A program made the position numbers and the translations under genes. A stretch of DNA of 64,000 bases from Tetracentron sinense (lineage: Eukaryota > Streptophyta > Magnoliopsida > Trochodendrales > Trochodendraceae). Of the stretch, positions 42,130-54,427 are shown one piece after another. The notes below the pieces were generated by a model. It saw only the letters and a program-made list of their open reading frames with translations, was not told the origin of the DNA and searched no databases. Location: positions 32,125,965 to 32,189,964 of the forward strand of contig CM026557.1 of the NCBI GenBank assembly GCA_015143295.1, written 5' to 3'. The first letter of the stretch is position 1. The number at the start of each line of letters is the position of its first letter.

Positions 42130-43355
42130 TGTTAGCCTCAAGGTTACAACCTTGGGTACCCTTAATAATTTTGATGATAACACAATAATGGAATGACAAT
42201 TGTGGTACTAATGATTCATCTAAGAGTTTTTAAAATTTAGATTATGAAAACATTAGCACATCACTCCAGGCATAAAGAATGGAAATCATTCAAGACAAAT
42301 CAAAGTGGATCTATACAAGCAAGTCATTCAACCATATCCAAGCTATCAAAAAGAATGATCGACTCAAGCTATTGGACCCAAGTGAAAAATGAAGATTCAA
42401 AATCATACCTAAAGTCCAAGTTGGATCACAAACAAGAAAAGAAGATCTTGCAGTCAAAACCAAATCTAAAGATCCAAGATCAAGTTGAAGACCAACTCTC
42501 AAGAAGCCATAAGAGTTTACCTTTCATTATATAAGAAGTCCTCAAAGTATGGTTAGTTGAATGCTCAAATACTTAGATTGACCATAGGAGCCTAAGAAAT
42601 ATATTGGACATCATTTAACGGCCCTAGGAAATCATGAAAATCATGCTAAAGCAAAGCCAAAATGCCTACGAATTCATTCTCATCATTAAGGTCTTAATCA
42701 AGTGAGAAATCAGAGTATTTTGTCGACAAATTCACAGGGCATCCCTGAATTCGGTGATGAAATTAGGACAGGAAAGCCACTGTCCTCACTGCCTTTGATC
42801 TCGGAGACAAAATCATGCGAGGAATTGAAAAATGCTATAACGGCTAGTTTTTCAACGGCTGTTTCCTCATTAAATGATTCCCCAACGGATAGATTGAATT
42901 GAGAGTTATAAATTGAGTTCATTTATGAACTAGAACTAATTATTGAACTACCATTGATCAAATCATTAAATCTTATCAATTCACACATAGATTTTCACCG
43001 TTTCATCATTTTGTGAAACTTAGAAATCCCCAATCTTATCTAAGCTATTTAACTCCCATTATTTGAGAGATTTCTAGAGTATTGTTTGTCAATCTTATCT
43101 AGCTCATATCAGGAGCTTTATTTCGGATTCAAATCCAAATATCATTTGTAAAGAAAAGTCAAGAATCGATGGATTCTTGCAACTAAAGTTGTAGCTTCAA
43201 AGAAGTCAAGAGAGAGTTGTGCTCTTGTAAGTGAAGGTTCTATCTTGACCTGGAAGAGGGATTGAGAGGTTTGATCTCGACCTGTAAAAGGGATTGTAAA
43301 TGGTTTGGGCTTCACCCGTAAAGAAGTCCGTACGAGTAAAATCGTGGTGAATCCA
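42130..43355 (+). repeat. Truncated 5' LTR of element D
   Basis: It matches the start and middle of the element C LTR in element orientation. Three decayed palindrome sites occur at 42719-42730, 42750-42761 and about 42800-42811, then TATAAATT (42907-42914) and a leader ending at GTGGTGAATCC, where the deletion into gag begins. Confidence 0.8.
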
Positions 43356-43740
43356 ATGCAAAAAATGTGAGGAAGATTGTTCGCTCACTACCTAAAGAAT
43401 GGTCTCCCAAGGTCACAGTCATCCAAGAATCCAAAGCCTTGACCAAGCTTCAAATGGATGAACTTCTCGATTCACTAATGACTCATGAATTCATTATGAA
43501 AGATCAAGAAAAGCCTAGCCTTGAAATCCTCTAAAGTGGATGAGAGTGATGAAGAAGAAGAGAGTGAGGGAGTTGAGGATATAGCCCTCATGGCTAGGAA
43601 GTTTAAGAATTTGCTGAAACATAAAAAGAACTTCTAGAAAAGACCCTACAAGAAGGAATTCACCAAAGAGATGTCCAAGGGTGAACCAAGCAAGAAGGAA
43701 TCAATTGTTTGCTATGAGTGCAAAAAGTTAGGACACATAA
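43356..43740 (+). pseudogene. Element D gag, middle part
   Basis: It starts at AKNVRKIVRSLPKEWSPKVT, matching residues around 155-175 of element C gag. MDELLDSLMTHEFIMKDQ follows, then a stop/frameshift near 43535. An acidic region, a basic region and the first half of a CCHC knuckle (CYECKKLGHI) come next. Element E is inserted inside the knuckle: the target duplication cataa is part of its codons, and the second half continues at 53685. Confidence 0.85.
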
Positions 43741-44532
43741 TGTAAGACCCGAATTTAATTTCTCGGTATTCGTGCAATTTATTTGGAATTCCTAGAAATA
43801 TATGTCTGATTTTAATGCATTAGTTCCCAAAAAAAAACCCCACAACCCTAAGATTTCTCTTTTGAACGTAGTACCCTCTCCTAGGCAACTATGCTTTTAC
43901 CTTTATCTTTATCTTTGTACTTATCTTTTATCTTTATCCTTTATCCTAGGAGATCTCAATGGTGGAGAATAACCATTCTCTATTTCTTATCTATTGGCCG
44001 TGAATGCTCTTGCAAAGAGAAACAATTTTCAAATAGGAAATTAGCTACGTGACAAAAGATCATCATTGCTTTGAATGTGATCTTCATAAAGGAGAATAAC
44101 CTACGGCTTGTAGATAATCTCTTGTACGGGGCTTGTTGCCATGAATCCAAGAGACTTTCCACGTGAGATCAAGATTGGATCTTGATTATTTTGGGATAAA
44201 TCTTGCTAGCCGTGAACTCCATTTTCTCCTCGTGTAGCTGTAACCTTCATCTTTTTTTTGATCTTGGATGTTAGATCTTGCTTCTTAGATCATTGTTGAG
44301 GTGTGACACTTTCCTTGGATCAAGACTTGGATGAGATACCATTCTTAAATTCAAGATTTGATTAGAGAAACCTTAAAGAAAGGCTCGAAAATCAAGATCA
44401 GGGCCATCCGCAAGCGTAAAATCGTAGGGAAGCGATCAAGTAAGGTAAATAACAACCCTAGTCTTCAATATTTTGAATACTAATGTAAAAGATGGATTGA
44501 AGGAAGCAGATCTAAGTAAAAACATGAAAGTA

Positions 44533-44790
44533 AATAAGATGTGAAGAACTTTGATTTTATTTGTATCTTATTATTTATAGATTTGATTAAAATAGGATGT
44601 GAAGAACCATGATTTTACTCCTATCTTATTATTTATGGATTTGATTAAAATAGGATGTGAAGAACCATGATTTGATTCTTATCTCGTTATTTATGGATTT
44701 ATTAAAAAATAGGATGTGAAGAACCATATTTGATTTCTACCTTATTATTTATGGATCTGATAAATTAGGATGTGAATAACAGTTAAAATT
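44533..44790 (+). repeat. Tandem GATGTGAAGAAC repeats in E LTR
   Basis: Five units of about 60 bp share AGGATGTGAAGAACC, then a TTGATT-type stretch, then TTATTTATGGATTTGAT. The same array is at about 51993-52250 in the 3' LTR. It is the tandem array of this LTR family. Confidence 0.7.
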
Positions 44791-45809
44791 ATTTATGGTT
44801 GAACGAGGGATTGAGAAATTTTATTGAAGTGTATGGATGATTAAGGAGAATGGATCAATTGAATGGATAAAATTATTATGGGATTTTAATCGTAAGTAAG
44901 TTGATTTTAAATTTATATTTCATGAAAATTCTGATTTGGTGAATGGTATTATAATTAGGATGTTAATCTGGATTTAAATAAAAATAAAAATAACAATAAA
45001 GGAATATTGATATTTACATTAAAATCGTGATTTATGTGTGCCTTGATATAAAATGAAATTTTATATTGCGAATTAATTGAAAATATGATGTTTTGTGTAC
45101 TTTGTTTATGTCCCTTATACGTGATATACATTTGTATAAAGGAACCTTTGAGGAAAGTTAAGCTTGCCTAGGCCTGGTTAACATAGTGGGATGGGGCGCT
45201 ATGGTGAGATGTCCTATGGCCCTTGACGGTTACTCTTAGGTTTAATTTAAACAAAAAGTGTATCATCGAGCACTCATAAATGAAAAAGATGCATAATGAT
45301 TTAAAGAGAATCTAAGGCACTAGGAAAAGTATAAGTAAGACCGAATATAAAAGTAAGAAGAAGAACACACAAAAGCGATAATGTATGTATGTGTTGTGCA
45401 CCACCAGATACCATCAAAGGGCGAAAAGTATGTCAAAGTAAGTAAGCCGTCGTACCGAAAAATGTACTAAGCCGTCCGTGCCGGGTAAAGTACGAAGGGT
45501 GGTATCTTGGTAAAGTAAAGTATAGTAACCCCTTTCCTTATACGGTAAAGTGGTATTTTAAGTTATTAATAATGCATATGAATGAGTTGTTCCCGAAATA
45601 ATAAAGTATGTAGTAAGAAAAGTAAGAACTGTAAGAAAAGAAAATAAGAAAAGAAAGAAATTGATACAATGTATTTTGTTGTTTTTTTTGCATTCTGGTT
45701 ATATATGTGAACTAATGTATGAATTTGTATACTGCAAAATATTCATTATATTGTCCTTTATGGTCTGTTATATACGCGGAGTAACTTGTTACTCAGCCGA
45801 TGACTTTTG

Positions 45810-45941
45810 TTGTCGGCAGGTTCAGGTTCAGGCTTTGATATTTGCGCTCCCAGACCGTGGGAAGAAGAGGAATACTTAGAGGAACCGGAAGGTGATTATC
45901 CCGAGGAAGAACGGGATCTTGATCATTGGCCTTACTACTGA
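45810..45941 (+). CDS. LTR micro-ORF in E 5' LTR (43 aa, TTG at start position)
   Basis: The frame carries GFDICAPRPWEEEEYLEEPEG, an acidic insert, then DLDHWPYY and a stop at 45939-45941. TTG stands where other copies have ATG. The 3' LTR copy (about 53273-53404) has TAA in the acidic part (GGTGATTAA). The core is the same as in the other families although the surrounding LTR sequence is hardly alignable by eye. Confidence 0.4.
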   Translation: MSAGSGSGFDICAPRPWEEEEYLEEPEGDYPEEERDLDHWPYY

Positions 45942-46225
45942 AGTTCATTTATTAGTAGTTAAAATTCCAGGGAGACTTTAATTGACATTATAGTGATTTA
46001 TGTCTAGTTTAGTTTTCATGATTATGATCATAATGAATGATCAAGATTTTATTATATTTCGGTATGAATTATGGATTATGGATTTGGTTGATCTTATTAA
46101 TTGGAGAAAATTTTTAGGTTCATATTTTTAATGTGCCTTAAATGCTTCTAATAGGATGATTATTAAGTGAGTCACGTGCCAAGATCTTACATCGTCCGAG
46201 GTGGGGTTTTGGGGCGTGACAGAGT

Positions 46226-46237
46226 TGGTATCAGAGC
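46226..46237 (+). other. Primer binding site of element E
   Basis: TGGTATCAGAGC starts 5 bases after the LTR and matches the initiator tRNA-Met site. Confidence 0.92.
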
Positions 46238-46401
46238 AAAGGCATTAGGTCAGCTAGGGCATGAGTTTAGAATTCCACGTGCTAGGAGGAGTCATAGGAT
46301 GTAAGACTAGTCATTGTATGCTTGTATAAATTTTTGTGATAGAATTAAAGCTATTTACAAAACTAAACTTTTGGTTACCATTTGTTCTCAGAACTGTTAT
46401 A

Positions 46402-47642
46402 ATGAGACGCGGTGGCAGAGGACGTGGATACAATACTAGGGGGAATGCTGGAAGGGGTATTGGAGAAGGACGCCCAGAGGATTATGACCAGCCCGACTTG
46501 ACACAAGTTTTGGGTTCCATTACCCAAACTATGGCACTCCTTGCAGCCAGGCAACCTGTTGGAGCTGCATCTGAACATGTAGAAGTGCATGTACCACCAC
46601 CACCTCCTCCTCCTACACATCCTACTGCAGGAATTGAAGCTTTTAGGAGACTGAGGCCCCCAACCTTTTATGGTACCACTGATCCAATAGCAGCTGAAGC
46701 ATGGATCATGCAATTGGAGAAAATTTTTAGGGTGCTTCGGTGTACGGAAGAACAGATGGTTGATTGGGCCGTATTTGTTATGGAGGGAGAAGCCGAGCAC
46801 TGGTGGAGAGCTACGGTAAGACAGAGAGACATCACAAGGATTCCTGGATTTATTTTACAAACAGTATTTTCCAACTTTTGTCAAAGAACAGAAAGAGGTG
46901 GAGTTCCTCACCTTGGAGCAGGGAGAGATGACAGTGGTGGAATATGAAGCAAAGTTTGCTGAACTGTCTCGATTTGCACCTCAACTGATTTCGAATGAAA
47001 ATATAAAGGTCAGAAAATTTGAAAGGGGTCTAAGGCCATTCATCAGGGACAAAGTTTCTATACTACAAATAGGAACTTTTGGGGAGTTAGTGAACAAGGC
47101 AAAAATAGCCGAGAAGAATTCTGAGGAGTTCTTTAAGAGGAGGGACAGCAACATAAGGGACAGGAAGATGATTAGAGGCCAGACTAGTGGGCCAGTTCCA
47201 CCAGAGAAGAGGGCTAGGCCTGCCCCATATCCGGTTACAAGGCCAGTGCAGAATACTCAGAGGCCTACACCCGCCCCTTGCCCTACTATGACTACAACAT
47301 CAGTCAATCGTCCTACCCAGCCTACTCCTCCAGTAGTGTTTGAGACTTGTGCTCATTGTGGAAAAAAGCACAAGGCCGAGGAATGTCGCACTCTCACTGG
47401 TGGATGTTTTCAGTGTGGTGATTTGGGACATCGGATTAGGGATTGCCCTCAGAAGTCACAGCCGGGTACTCAACAGTCTCAGATGCAAGGAAATAGGCCT
47501 CCAGCTAGACAGGCACCACCGCCAAAGCCTCCTCTGGCACCAAAGACTCAACAGGCCCCTCAGCCCCCTCGCCAGAACACACAGGGGAGAGTCTTTGCCA
47601 TCTCAGAGCAAGATGCTCTAGCCTCAGATGATGTAGTCTAGG
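46402..47642 (+). pseudogene. Element E gag
   Basis: ATG at 46402 starts MRRGGRGRGYNTRG. A Pro-rich stretch and the retrotrans_gag core follow (GIEAFRRLRPPTFYG, EAWIMQLEKIF, GEAEHWW). A small deletion near 46840 shifts the frame, and the core continues at FLDLFYKQYF, EFLTLEQGEM, LSRFAPQL and VRKFERGL. A Pro/Thr/Gln-rich region and a CCHC knuckle CFQCGDLGHRIRDC (47405-47445) lead to ALASDDVV and a TAG at 47639-47641. The last exon base would be 47642. Gag packages the element RNA. Element B gag shares every block. Confidence 0.9.
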
Positions 47643-47835
47643 GTACGTATGATTTATAATTTAATTGAGTAGAAATAATTACATATTGCAAATTGATTGT
47701 ATGACATGGTACTCATAAAAATATGATATTATATGCATATATATATATATATATGAATTATTGAAAAAAAAAATGTACATTGTATGATTTTGATTATAAC
47801 ATAATAAATTAACACTTAGCTATTTATGAACTCAG
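47643..47835 (+). other. Probable gag-protease intron of element E (193 bp)
   Basis: It begins GTACGTATG and ends CTCAG, is AT-rich, and has an (AT)n run (47730-47753). It has the same phase and position as 20416-20568 in B. Removing it places the protease frame directly after gag; the codon just before it is TAG here but CAA in B, so E has acquired a stop there. Splicing is inferred. Confidence 0.6.
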
Positions 47836-49547
47836 GATCGCTATTAATAAATGATTGTCTGGCACACGTATTGATTGATACGGGATCGACACACTCTTTC
47901 GTCACACCTAGATTTGCCCAAGGTTTTCCATCTGAGTCTAGTCAGCTAGATAGTGAGTTGTCCATTTCCACTCCACTCGGTAGCTCAGTTATCACTAGCG
48001 AGGTGCACAAAACCTGTATTATCCGTATTGGACAGCATGAGTTACCAGCAAATCTGATAATACTCGACTTCCAGGATTTTGATGTGATTCTGGGTATGGA
48101 TTGGCTTTCAACCTACCATGGAAATCTCGACTGCTTCGAGAAGAGAGTTGATTTCAAACCAGTGAATGGAAATCCTTTCCACTTTCGGGGATTAAGAAAA
48201 AAGGACCTTGCTCGATTTGCTGCTTTGAGCATTGTAAATTCAGAAATGCCAGAGTCGGGAAACATCCCAGTGGTTAGTGAATTTATGGATGTATTTCCAG
48301 AAGAACTGCCAGGCTTACCACCAGATCGAGAAATAGAATTCATGATAGACTTAGCCCCGGGAACAGCACCAATATCGAGAGCACCTTATAGGATGGCTCC
48401 AGTTGAGTTAAAAGAATTGAAGGAACAAATCGAAGAATTACTTCACAATGGTTTCATCAGACCAAGTGTGTCACCATGGGGAGCTCCGGTGCTTTTTGTA
48501 AAGAAGAAGGATGGATCGATGAGAATGTGCATCGATTATAGGCAATTAAACAAGGTCACCATAAAGAATAAATACCCTCTACCAAGAATAGATGACCTGT
48601 TTGACCAATTGCAAGGAGCAAAATTCTTTTCCAAGATCGACTTAAGGTCAAGATATCATCAATTGAAAATTAGAGCAGAAGATATTCCTAAGTCGGCATT
48701 CAGGACAAGATATGGGCATTATGAATTCTTAGTGATGCCTTTCGGATTAACAAATGCACCTGCAGCATTTATGGATCTGATGAACAGGGTGTTCAAGCCA
48801 GCCCTTGATAGTTATGTTATAATCTTCGTGGATGATATCCTGGTATATTCCAAGACTAGGGAGGATCATGACCATCACCTCCGTATCACACTTAAGACCC
48901 TAAGAGAGCATAAGTTGTATGCTAAACTGAGTAAGTGTGAGTTTTGGCTAGAGAAAGTGGCATTTCTAGGCCATGTAGTTTCTGGGGATGGAATCTCAGT
49001 TGACCCTACAAAAGTTGAGGCTATATCAGATTGGAAGAGACCGAAGAGTGTAACAGAGATAAGAAGCTTCGTAGGCCTTGCTGGGTATTACAGAAGGTTT
49101 GTAGAGGGCTTTTCATGTTTGGCAGCACCACTCACCCAATTGACTAAGAAGAATGTCAGGTTCACATGGAATGAGAAGTGTGAAGAAAGTTTCTTGGAGT
49201 TGAAAAAGCGTCTCACCACAGCGCCCATCCTTACAGTCCTGACAGGTAGTGGAGGATTTGTAGTGTATAGCAATGCTTCTCATGTGGGTTTAGGATGTGC
49301 TCTCATGCAGCAAGGGAAAGTTATCGCTTATGCTTCCCGTCAGTTAAAAGATCACGAGAAAAATTATCCTACTCACGACTTGGAACTGGCAGCAGTTGTT
49401 TTCGCCCTCAAGATCTGGAGGCACTACCTGTATGGTGAGCAATTTGAGGTGTTCACAGATCATAAAAGCCTCAAATATTTGTTTTCACAAAAGGATCTTA
49501 ATTTGAGACAGCGCCGCTGGGTAGAATTTTTGAAAGATTATGACTGA
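47836..49547 (+). CDS. Element E protease, reverse transcriptase and RNase H
   Basis: One open frame. Protease: [15 protein letters not shown] and [96 protein letters not shown] and catalytic [10 protein letters not shown] (48825 on, both Asp present). RNase [40 protein letters not shown] and [13 protein letters not shown]. It would process the polyprotein and copy the RNA in the particle. The frame ends at TGA 49545-49547 within a block that continues (SIQYHPGKANVVADALSR), so this is a premature stop between RNase H and integrase. An ATG at 47826 lies in the intron and is unlikely to be the start. Confidence 0.9.
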
Positions 49548-51159
49548 TCGATTCAGTATCATCCGGGGAAGGCAAATGTAGTAGCTGATGCACTTAGTAG
49601 AAGGCCCTCCGGGTTAATTGCACATTTAATGGTGAAGGAGTGGAAGTTGTTAGAAGACATGTCTAACAATGAAACAAGCTTCAGTATTTACCAAGGTAGA
49701 GTGTTAATGGCCAACCTTTCAGTTAGACCATATATTCAGGCTAGAATTAAAGAGTTGCAAGAGTCAGATGAAGCACTCTTAACCTATCGAGCTAAATCCT
49801 TAGAAATTGGGCAGGAGGATTTCGCTACGAATGGGGATGGAGCTATAACTTTCAGAGGTAGACTTTGTGTACCAGCAAATGAAGAGTTAAAGCGGGAGAT
49901 TTTGGATGAAGCACACCGATCTAAATATACAGTTCACCCGGGAGGTACAAAAATGTACCAAAATCTCAAGAAACATTTTTGGTGGAAGAACATGAAAAGA
50001 GATGTGGCTACACGTGTCCAAGTGTTTGGTATATCAGCAAGTCAAAGCTGAACACAAGAGACCAGCTGGATTACTACAGTCTCTTCCCATTCCTGAGTGG
50101 AAGTGGGAAAATATATCCATGGACTTTATTGTGGGTTTACCAAGGACATCTAAGAATTTCGATGCAATTTGGGTCATAGTGGATCGTTTAACTAAGTCGG
50201 CTCACTTTCTTCCCTATCGGACCACTTATAACTCTAAAAAACTGGCAGAATTATATATAAAGGAAGTAGTCCGATTGCATGGAGTACCGGTTAGTATCGT
50301 TTCTGATAGAGATACCAAGTTTACATCAAGATTCTTGAAGAGCTTTCAGCAAGCCATGGGATCTCGACTGGATTTTAGCACAGCATTTCACCCACAAACA
50401 GATGGTCAGATAGAGAGGGTAAATCAGATCATTGAAGATATGCTCCAGTCATGTATGCTAGACTTCCAAGGCAGTTGGGATGAACATTTGCCATTGGTCG
50501 AGTTTGCTTATAATAATAGCTATCAGGCTAGTATCCAAATGGCTCCTTTCGAAGCATTATATGGTAGGAGTTGTAGATCTCCTCTTTGTTGGGATGAAGT
50601 AGGAGAAAGGAAACTTCTAGGCCCCGAGTTGGTTGAACAGACTACAGACAAGGTTAATCTGATCAGGGAAAGGTTGAAGACTGCTCAGAGTAGGCAGAAA
50701 AGTTATGCAGACACCAGAAGAAGAGATTTAGAATTCCAAGTTGGAGATCAAGTCTTTATCAAAATATCTCCTACTAAAGGAATCATGAGATTTGGGAAGC
50801 GGGGCAAATTGAGTCCAAGATATGTTGGACCATTTGAAATTATCAGAAGGGTAGGCGAAGTAGCATACCGGGTTACTTTACCTCCTCATATGGCAGCAAT
50901 CCATAATGTCTTCCATGTCTCCATGCTAAGGAAGTACATTCCAGACCCATCTCATGTCATTAACTTGGAACCGCTAGAAATTCGAGAAGACTTGACTGTG
51001 GTTGAACAACCGATCCAAATTCTAGATCAAAAGGAACATGTCTTGCGCAAGAAGACCATCCGCTTTGTCCTCCTGCGTTGGCAACACCACTCCGTTGAAG
51101 AAGCCACTAGGGAAAGAGAGAATGAAGTTCGAGAAAAGTATTCTCACCTGTTTGACTAA
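49548..51159 (+). pseudogene. Element E integrase with chromodomain
   Basis: The frame continues after the TGA with ADALSRRPSGL, then the HHCC zinc module (DEAHRSKYTVHPGG), where the last Cys reads Tyr (SKCLVYQQ). A one-base frameshift near 50015 splits the module from the core. The core shows MDFIVGLPRTS (Asp), VSIVSDRDTKF (Asp) and HPQTDGQIERVNQIIEDML (Glu), then GRSCRSPLCWDEVGE, LEFQVGDQVFIKI and GKLSPRYVGPFEII. A chromodomain-like C-terminus (EQPIQILDQKEHVLRKK, VLLRWQHHSVEEAT) ends at 51159. It would insert the cDNA, with the chromodomain thought to favour heterochromatin. Confidence 0.9.
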
Positions 51160-51190
51160 GGTATGTAATTTCGTGGACGAAATTCTTTTA

Positions 51191-51202
51191 AGGGGGAGAG
51201 GA
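51191..51202 (+). other. Polypurine tract of element E
   Basis: AGGGGGAGAGGA immediately precedes the 3' LTR. Confidence 0.88.
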
Positions 51203-53684
51203 TGTAAGACCTGAATTTAATTTCTCGGTATTCTTGCAATTTATTTAGAATTCCTAGAAATATATGTCTGATTTTAATGCATTAGTTCCCAAAAAAAAAA
51301 CCCCACAACCCAAAGATTTCTCTTTTGAACGTAGTACCCTCTCCTAGGCAACTATGCTTTTACCTTTATCTTTATCTTTGTACTTATCTTTTATCTTTAT
51401 CCTTTATCCTAGGAGATCTCAATGGTGGAGAATAACCATTCTCTATTTCTTATCTATTGGCCGTGAATGCTCTTGCAAAGAGAAACAATTTTCAAATAGG
51501 AAATTAGCTACGTGACAAAAGATCATCATTGCTTTGAATGTGATCTTCATAGAGGAGAATAACCTACGGCTTGTAGATAATCTCTTGTACGGGGCTTGTT
51601 GCCATGAACCCAAGAGACTTTCCACGTGAGATCAAGATTGGATCTTGATTATTTTGGGATAAATCTTGCTAGCCGTGAACTCCATTTTCTCCTCGTGTAG
51701 CTGTAACCTTCATCTTTTTTTTGATCTTGGATGTTAGATCTTGCTTCTTAGATCATTGTTGAGGTGTGACACTTTCCTTGGATCAAGACTTGGATGAGAT
51801 ACCATTCTTAAATTCAAGATTTGATTAGAGAAACCTTAAAGAAAGGCTCGAAAATCAAGATCAGGGCCATCCGCAAGCGTAAAATCGTAGGGAAGCGATC
51901 AAGTAAGGTAAATAACAACCCTAGTCTTCAATATTTTGAATACTAATGTAAAAGATGGATTGAAGGAAGCAGATCTAAGTAAAAACATGAAAGTAAATAA
52001 GATGTGAAGAACTTTGATTTTATTTGTATCTTATTATTTATAGATTTGATTAAAATAGGATGTGAAGAACCATGATTTTACTCCTATCTTATTATTTATG
52101 GATTTGATTAAAATAGGATGTGAAGAACCATGATTTGATTCTTATCTCGTTATTTATGGATTTATTAAAAAATAGGATGTGAAGAACCATATTTGATTTC
52201 TACCTTATTATTTATGGATCTGATAAATTAGGATGTGAATAACAGTTAAAATTATTTATGGTTGAACGAGGGATTGAGAAATTTTATTGAAGTGTATGGA
52301 TGATTAAGGAGAATGGATCAATTGAATGGATAAAATTATTGTGGGATTTTAATCGTAAGTAAGTTGATTTTAAATTTATATTTCATGAAAATTCTGATTT
52401 GGTGAATGGTATTATAATTAGGATGTTAATCTGGATTTAAATAAAAATAAAAATAACAATAAAGGAATATTGATATTTACATTAAAATCGTGATTTATGT
52501 GTGCCTTGATATAAAATGAAATTTTATATTGCGAATTAATTGAAAATATGATGTTTTGTGTACTTTGTTTATGTCCCTTATACGTGATATACATTTGTAT
52601 AAAGGAACCTTTGAGGAAAGTTAAGCTTGCCTAGGCCTGGTTAACATAGTGGGATGGGGCGCTATGGTGAGATGTCCTATGGCCCTTGACGGTTACTCTT
52701 AGGTTTAATTTAAACAAAAAGTGTATCATCGAGCACTCATAAATGAAAAAGATGCATAATGATTTAAAGAGAATCTAAGGCACTAGGAAAAGTATAAGTA
52801 AGACCGAATATAAAAGTAAGAAGAAGAACACACAAAAGCGATAATGTATGTATGTGTTGTGCACCACCAGATACCATCAAAGGGCGAAAAGTATGTCAAA
52901 GTAAGTAAGCTGTCGTACCGAAAAATGTACTAAGCCGTCCGTGCCAGGTAAAGTACGAAGGGTGGTATCTTGGTAAAGTAAAGTATAGTAACCCCTTTCC
53001 TTATACGGTAAAGTGGTATTTTAAGTTATTAATAGTGCAAGTGAATGAGTTGTTCCCGAAATAATAAAGTATGTAGTAAGAAAAGTAAGAATTGTAAAAA
53101 AAGAAAATAAGAAAAGAAAGAAATTGATACAATGTATTTTATTGTTTTTTTTGCATTCTGGTTATGTACGTGAACTAATGTATGAATTTGTATACAGCAT
53201 AATATTCATTATATTGTCCTTTATGGTCTGTTATATACGCGGAGTAACTTGTTACTCAGCCGATGACTTTTGTTGTCGGCAGGTTCAGGTTCAGGCTTTG
53301 ATATTTGCGCTCCCGGACCGTGGGAAGAAGAGGAATACTTAGAGGAACCGGAAGGTGATTAACCCGAGGAAGAACGGGATCTTGATCGTTGGCCTTACTA
53401 CTGAAGTTCATTTATTAGTAGTTAAAATTCCAGGGAGACTTTAATTGACATTATAGTGATTTATGTCTAGTTTAGTTTTCATGATTATGATCATAATGAA
53501 TGATCAAGATTTTATTATATTTCGTTATGAATTATGGATTATGGATTTGGTTGATCTTATTAATTGGAGAAAATTTTTAGGTTCATATTTTTAATGTGCC
53601 TTAAATGCTTCTAATAGGATGATTATTAAGTGAGTCATGTGCCAAGAACTTACATCGTCCGAGGTGGGGTTTTGGGGCGTGACA
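51203..53684 (+). repeat. 3' LTR of element E
   Basis: 2482 bp, TGTAAGACCTGAA..GGGGCGTGACA, paired with 43741-46221 with about 25 differences by hand count. Hairpin 53242-53257 is identical to the 5' copy. The micro-ORF is interrupted by TAA in this copy. Confidence 0.93.
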
Positions 53685-54427
53685 CATAAGGACGGAGTGT
53701 CCCCAACTCAAGAAGAGTAACAAGTTATGGAAAAGAGTCATGAAAGCTACATGGGATCACTCGGATGATAGTGAGTTATAAGGACTCTCAAGTGATGAAG
53801 AAGTGGCCAACTTGTGCCTCATGAAAAATAAGGATGAAGTAAATTCTTCTTCAAATGAAACTCTTACTTTTGATGAACTAAGAGATGCCTTTGACCAGCT
53901 ATATGGAGAATTTAGAAAAATTGCCTCCAAAAATAAGATTCTTAAAAAGGAAAATTTTTCTCTTACTAATCAAAATAAATTTTTACTAAAAGAGAAAGAC
54001 GATTTTCAAAAAGAGAATGAGGTTTTAAAAAGGAAACAGAAAGAAACTCTTCATTTACCTCAAGACTCATCTAGTGAGTGTGATGAGCTTAAAGCTAAAG
54101 TCAAGGATTTGATTAGCACAATCCTCACATTCACTAATGGTCAAAAGAACATAGAAATACTATTAGGTTAACAAAGATGTGTCTTTGGCAAAGCCTGACT
54201 AGAATACAATCCATCGGTAAAACAAAAGAATTACCAAAAATTCTTTGTTAAAGCAACTAGTACCTTAACTAAACCTTCTAGTGCTTTTTATACTAGAAAT
54301 GGAAAGAGGATTCCAAAGGGAACCTCCCCTCCCAAGACTAACCATAGAGGACCCAAGATAATTTGGGTACCAAAGGGAGTTACATGAATTTGTCTTGTAG
54401 GTATGCCTAAAGACAAGTAGCTCCAAG
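53685..54427 (+). pseudogene. Element D gag, C-terminal part
   Basis: The second half of the CCHC knuckle (HIRTECPQLKK) opens the segment. KATWDHSDDSEL, a stop, then the open stretch 53803-54171 (NLCLMKNKDEVNSSSNETL) lead into a Lys/Glu-rich coiled-coil-like region and SSECDELKAKVKDL. After a TAA at 54169-54171 the reading continues through short pieces with IWVPKGVT. It matches the C-terminal half of element C gag. Confidence 0.85.

Larger units (their letters stand above)
43741..46221 (+). repeat. 5' LTR of element E
   Basis: It starts TGTAAGACCCGAA and ends GGGGCGTGACA. It lacks a GC-rich palindrome cluster; instead it has pyrimidine repeats TTTATCTTTATC at 43897-43945 and repeated AGGATGTGAAGAACC units (44533-44720). 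The conserved hairpin (45779-45794) has a different sequence but an intact 7-bp stem. The micro-ORF frame is at 45810-45941. Confidence 0.93.
43741..53684 (+). mobile_element. Element E: nearly complete Tekay/Del-like gypsy chromovirus
   Basis: LTRs of 2481 and 2482 bp bound a 9.9-kb element with perfect target duplication cataa (43736-43740 and 53685-53689), tRNA-Met primer site, gag, protease, RT, RNase H, integrase with chromodomain, and polypurine tract. A hand comparison finds about 25 differences between its LTRs (near 1 percent), so it is the youngest complete element here. Few lesions break it: a gag frameshift near 46840, a TAG at the gag-protease junction, a TGA at 49545-49547 and an integrase frameshift near 50015. 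Confidence 0.94.

Noticed and set aside
47826..47834. ATG at 47826 as the start of a separate pol gene
   Set aside because: It lies within the probable intron; the same place in element B has no matching ATG, and homology to B begins after the CAG.
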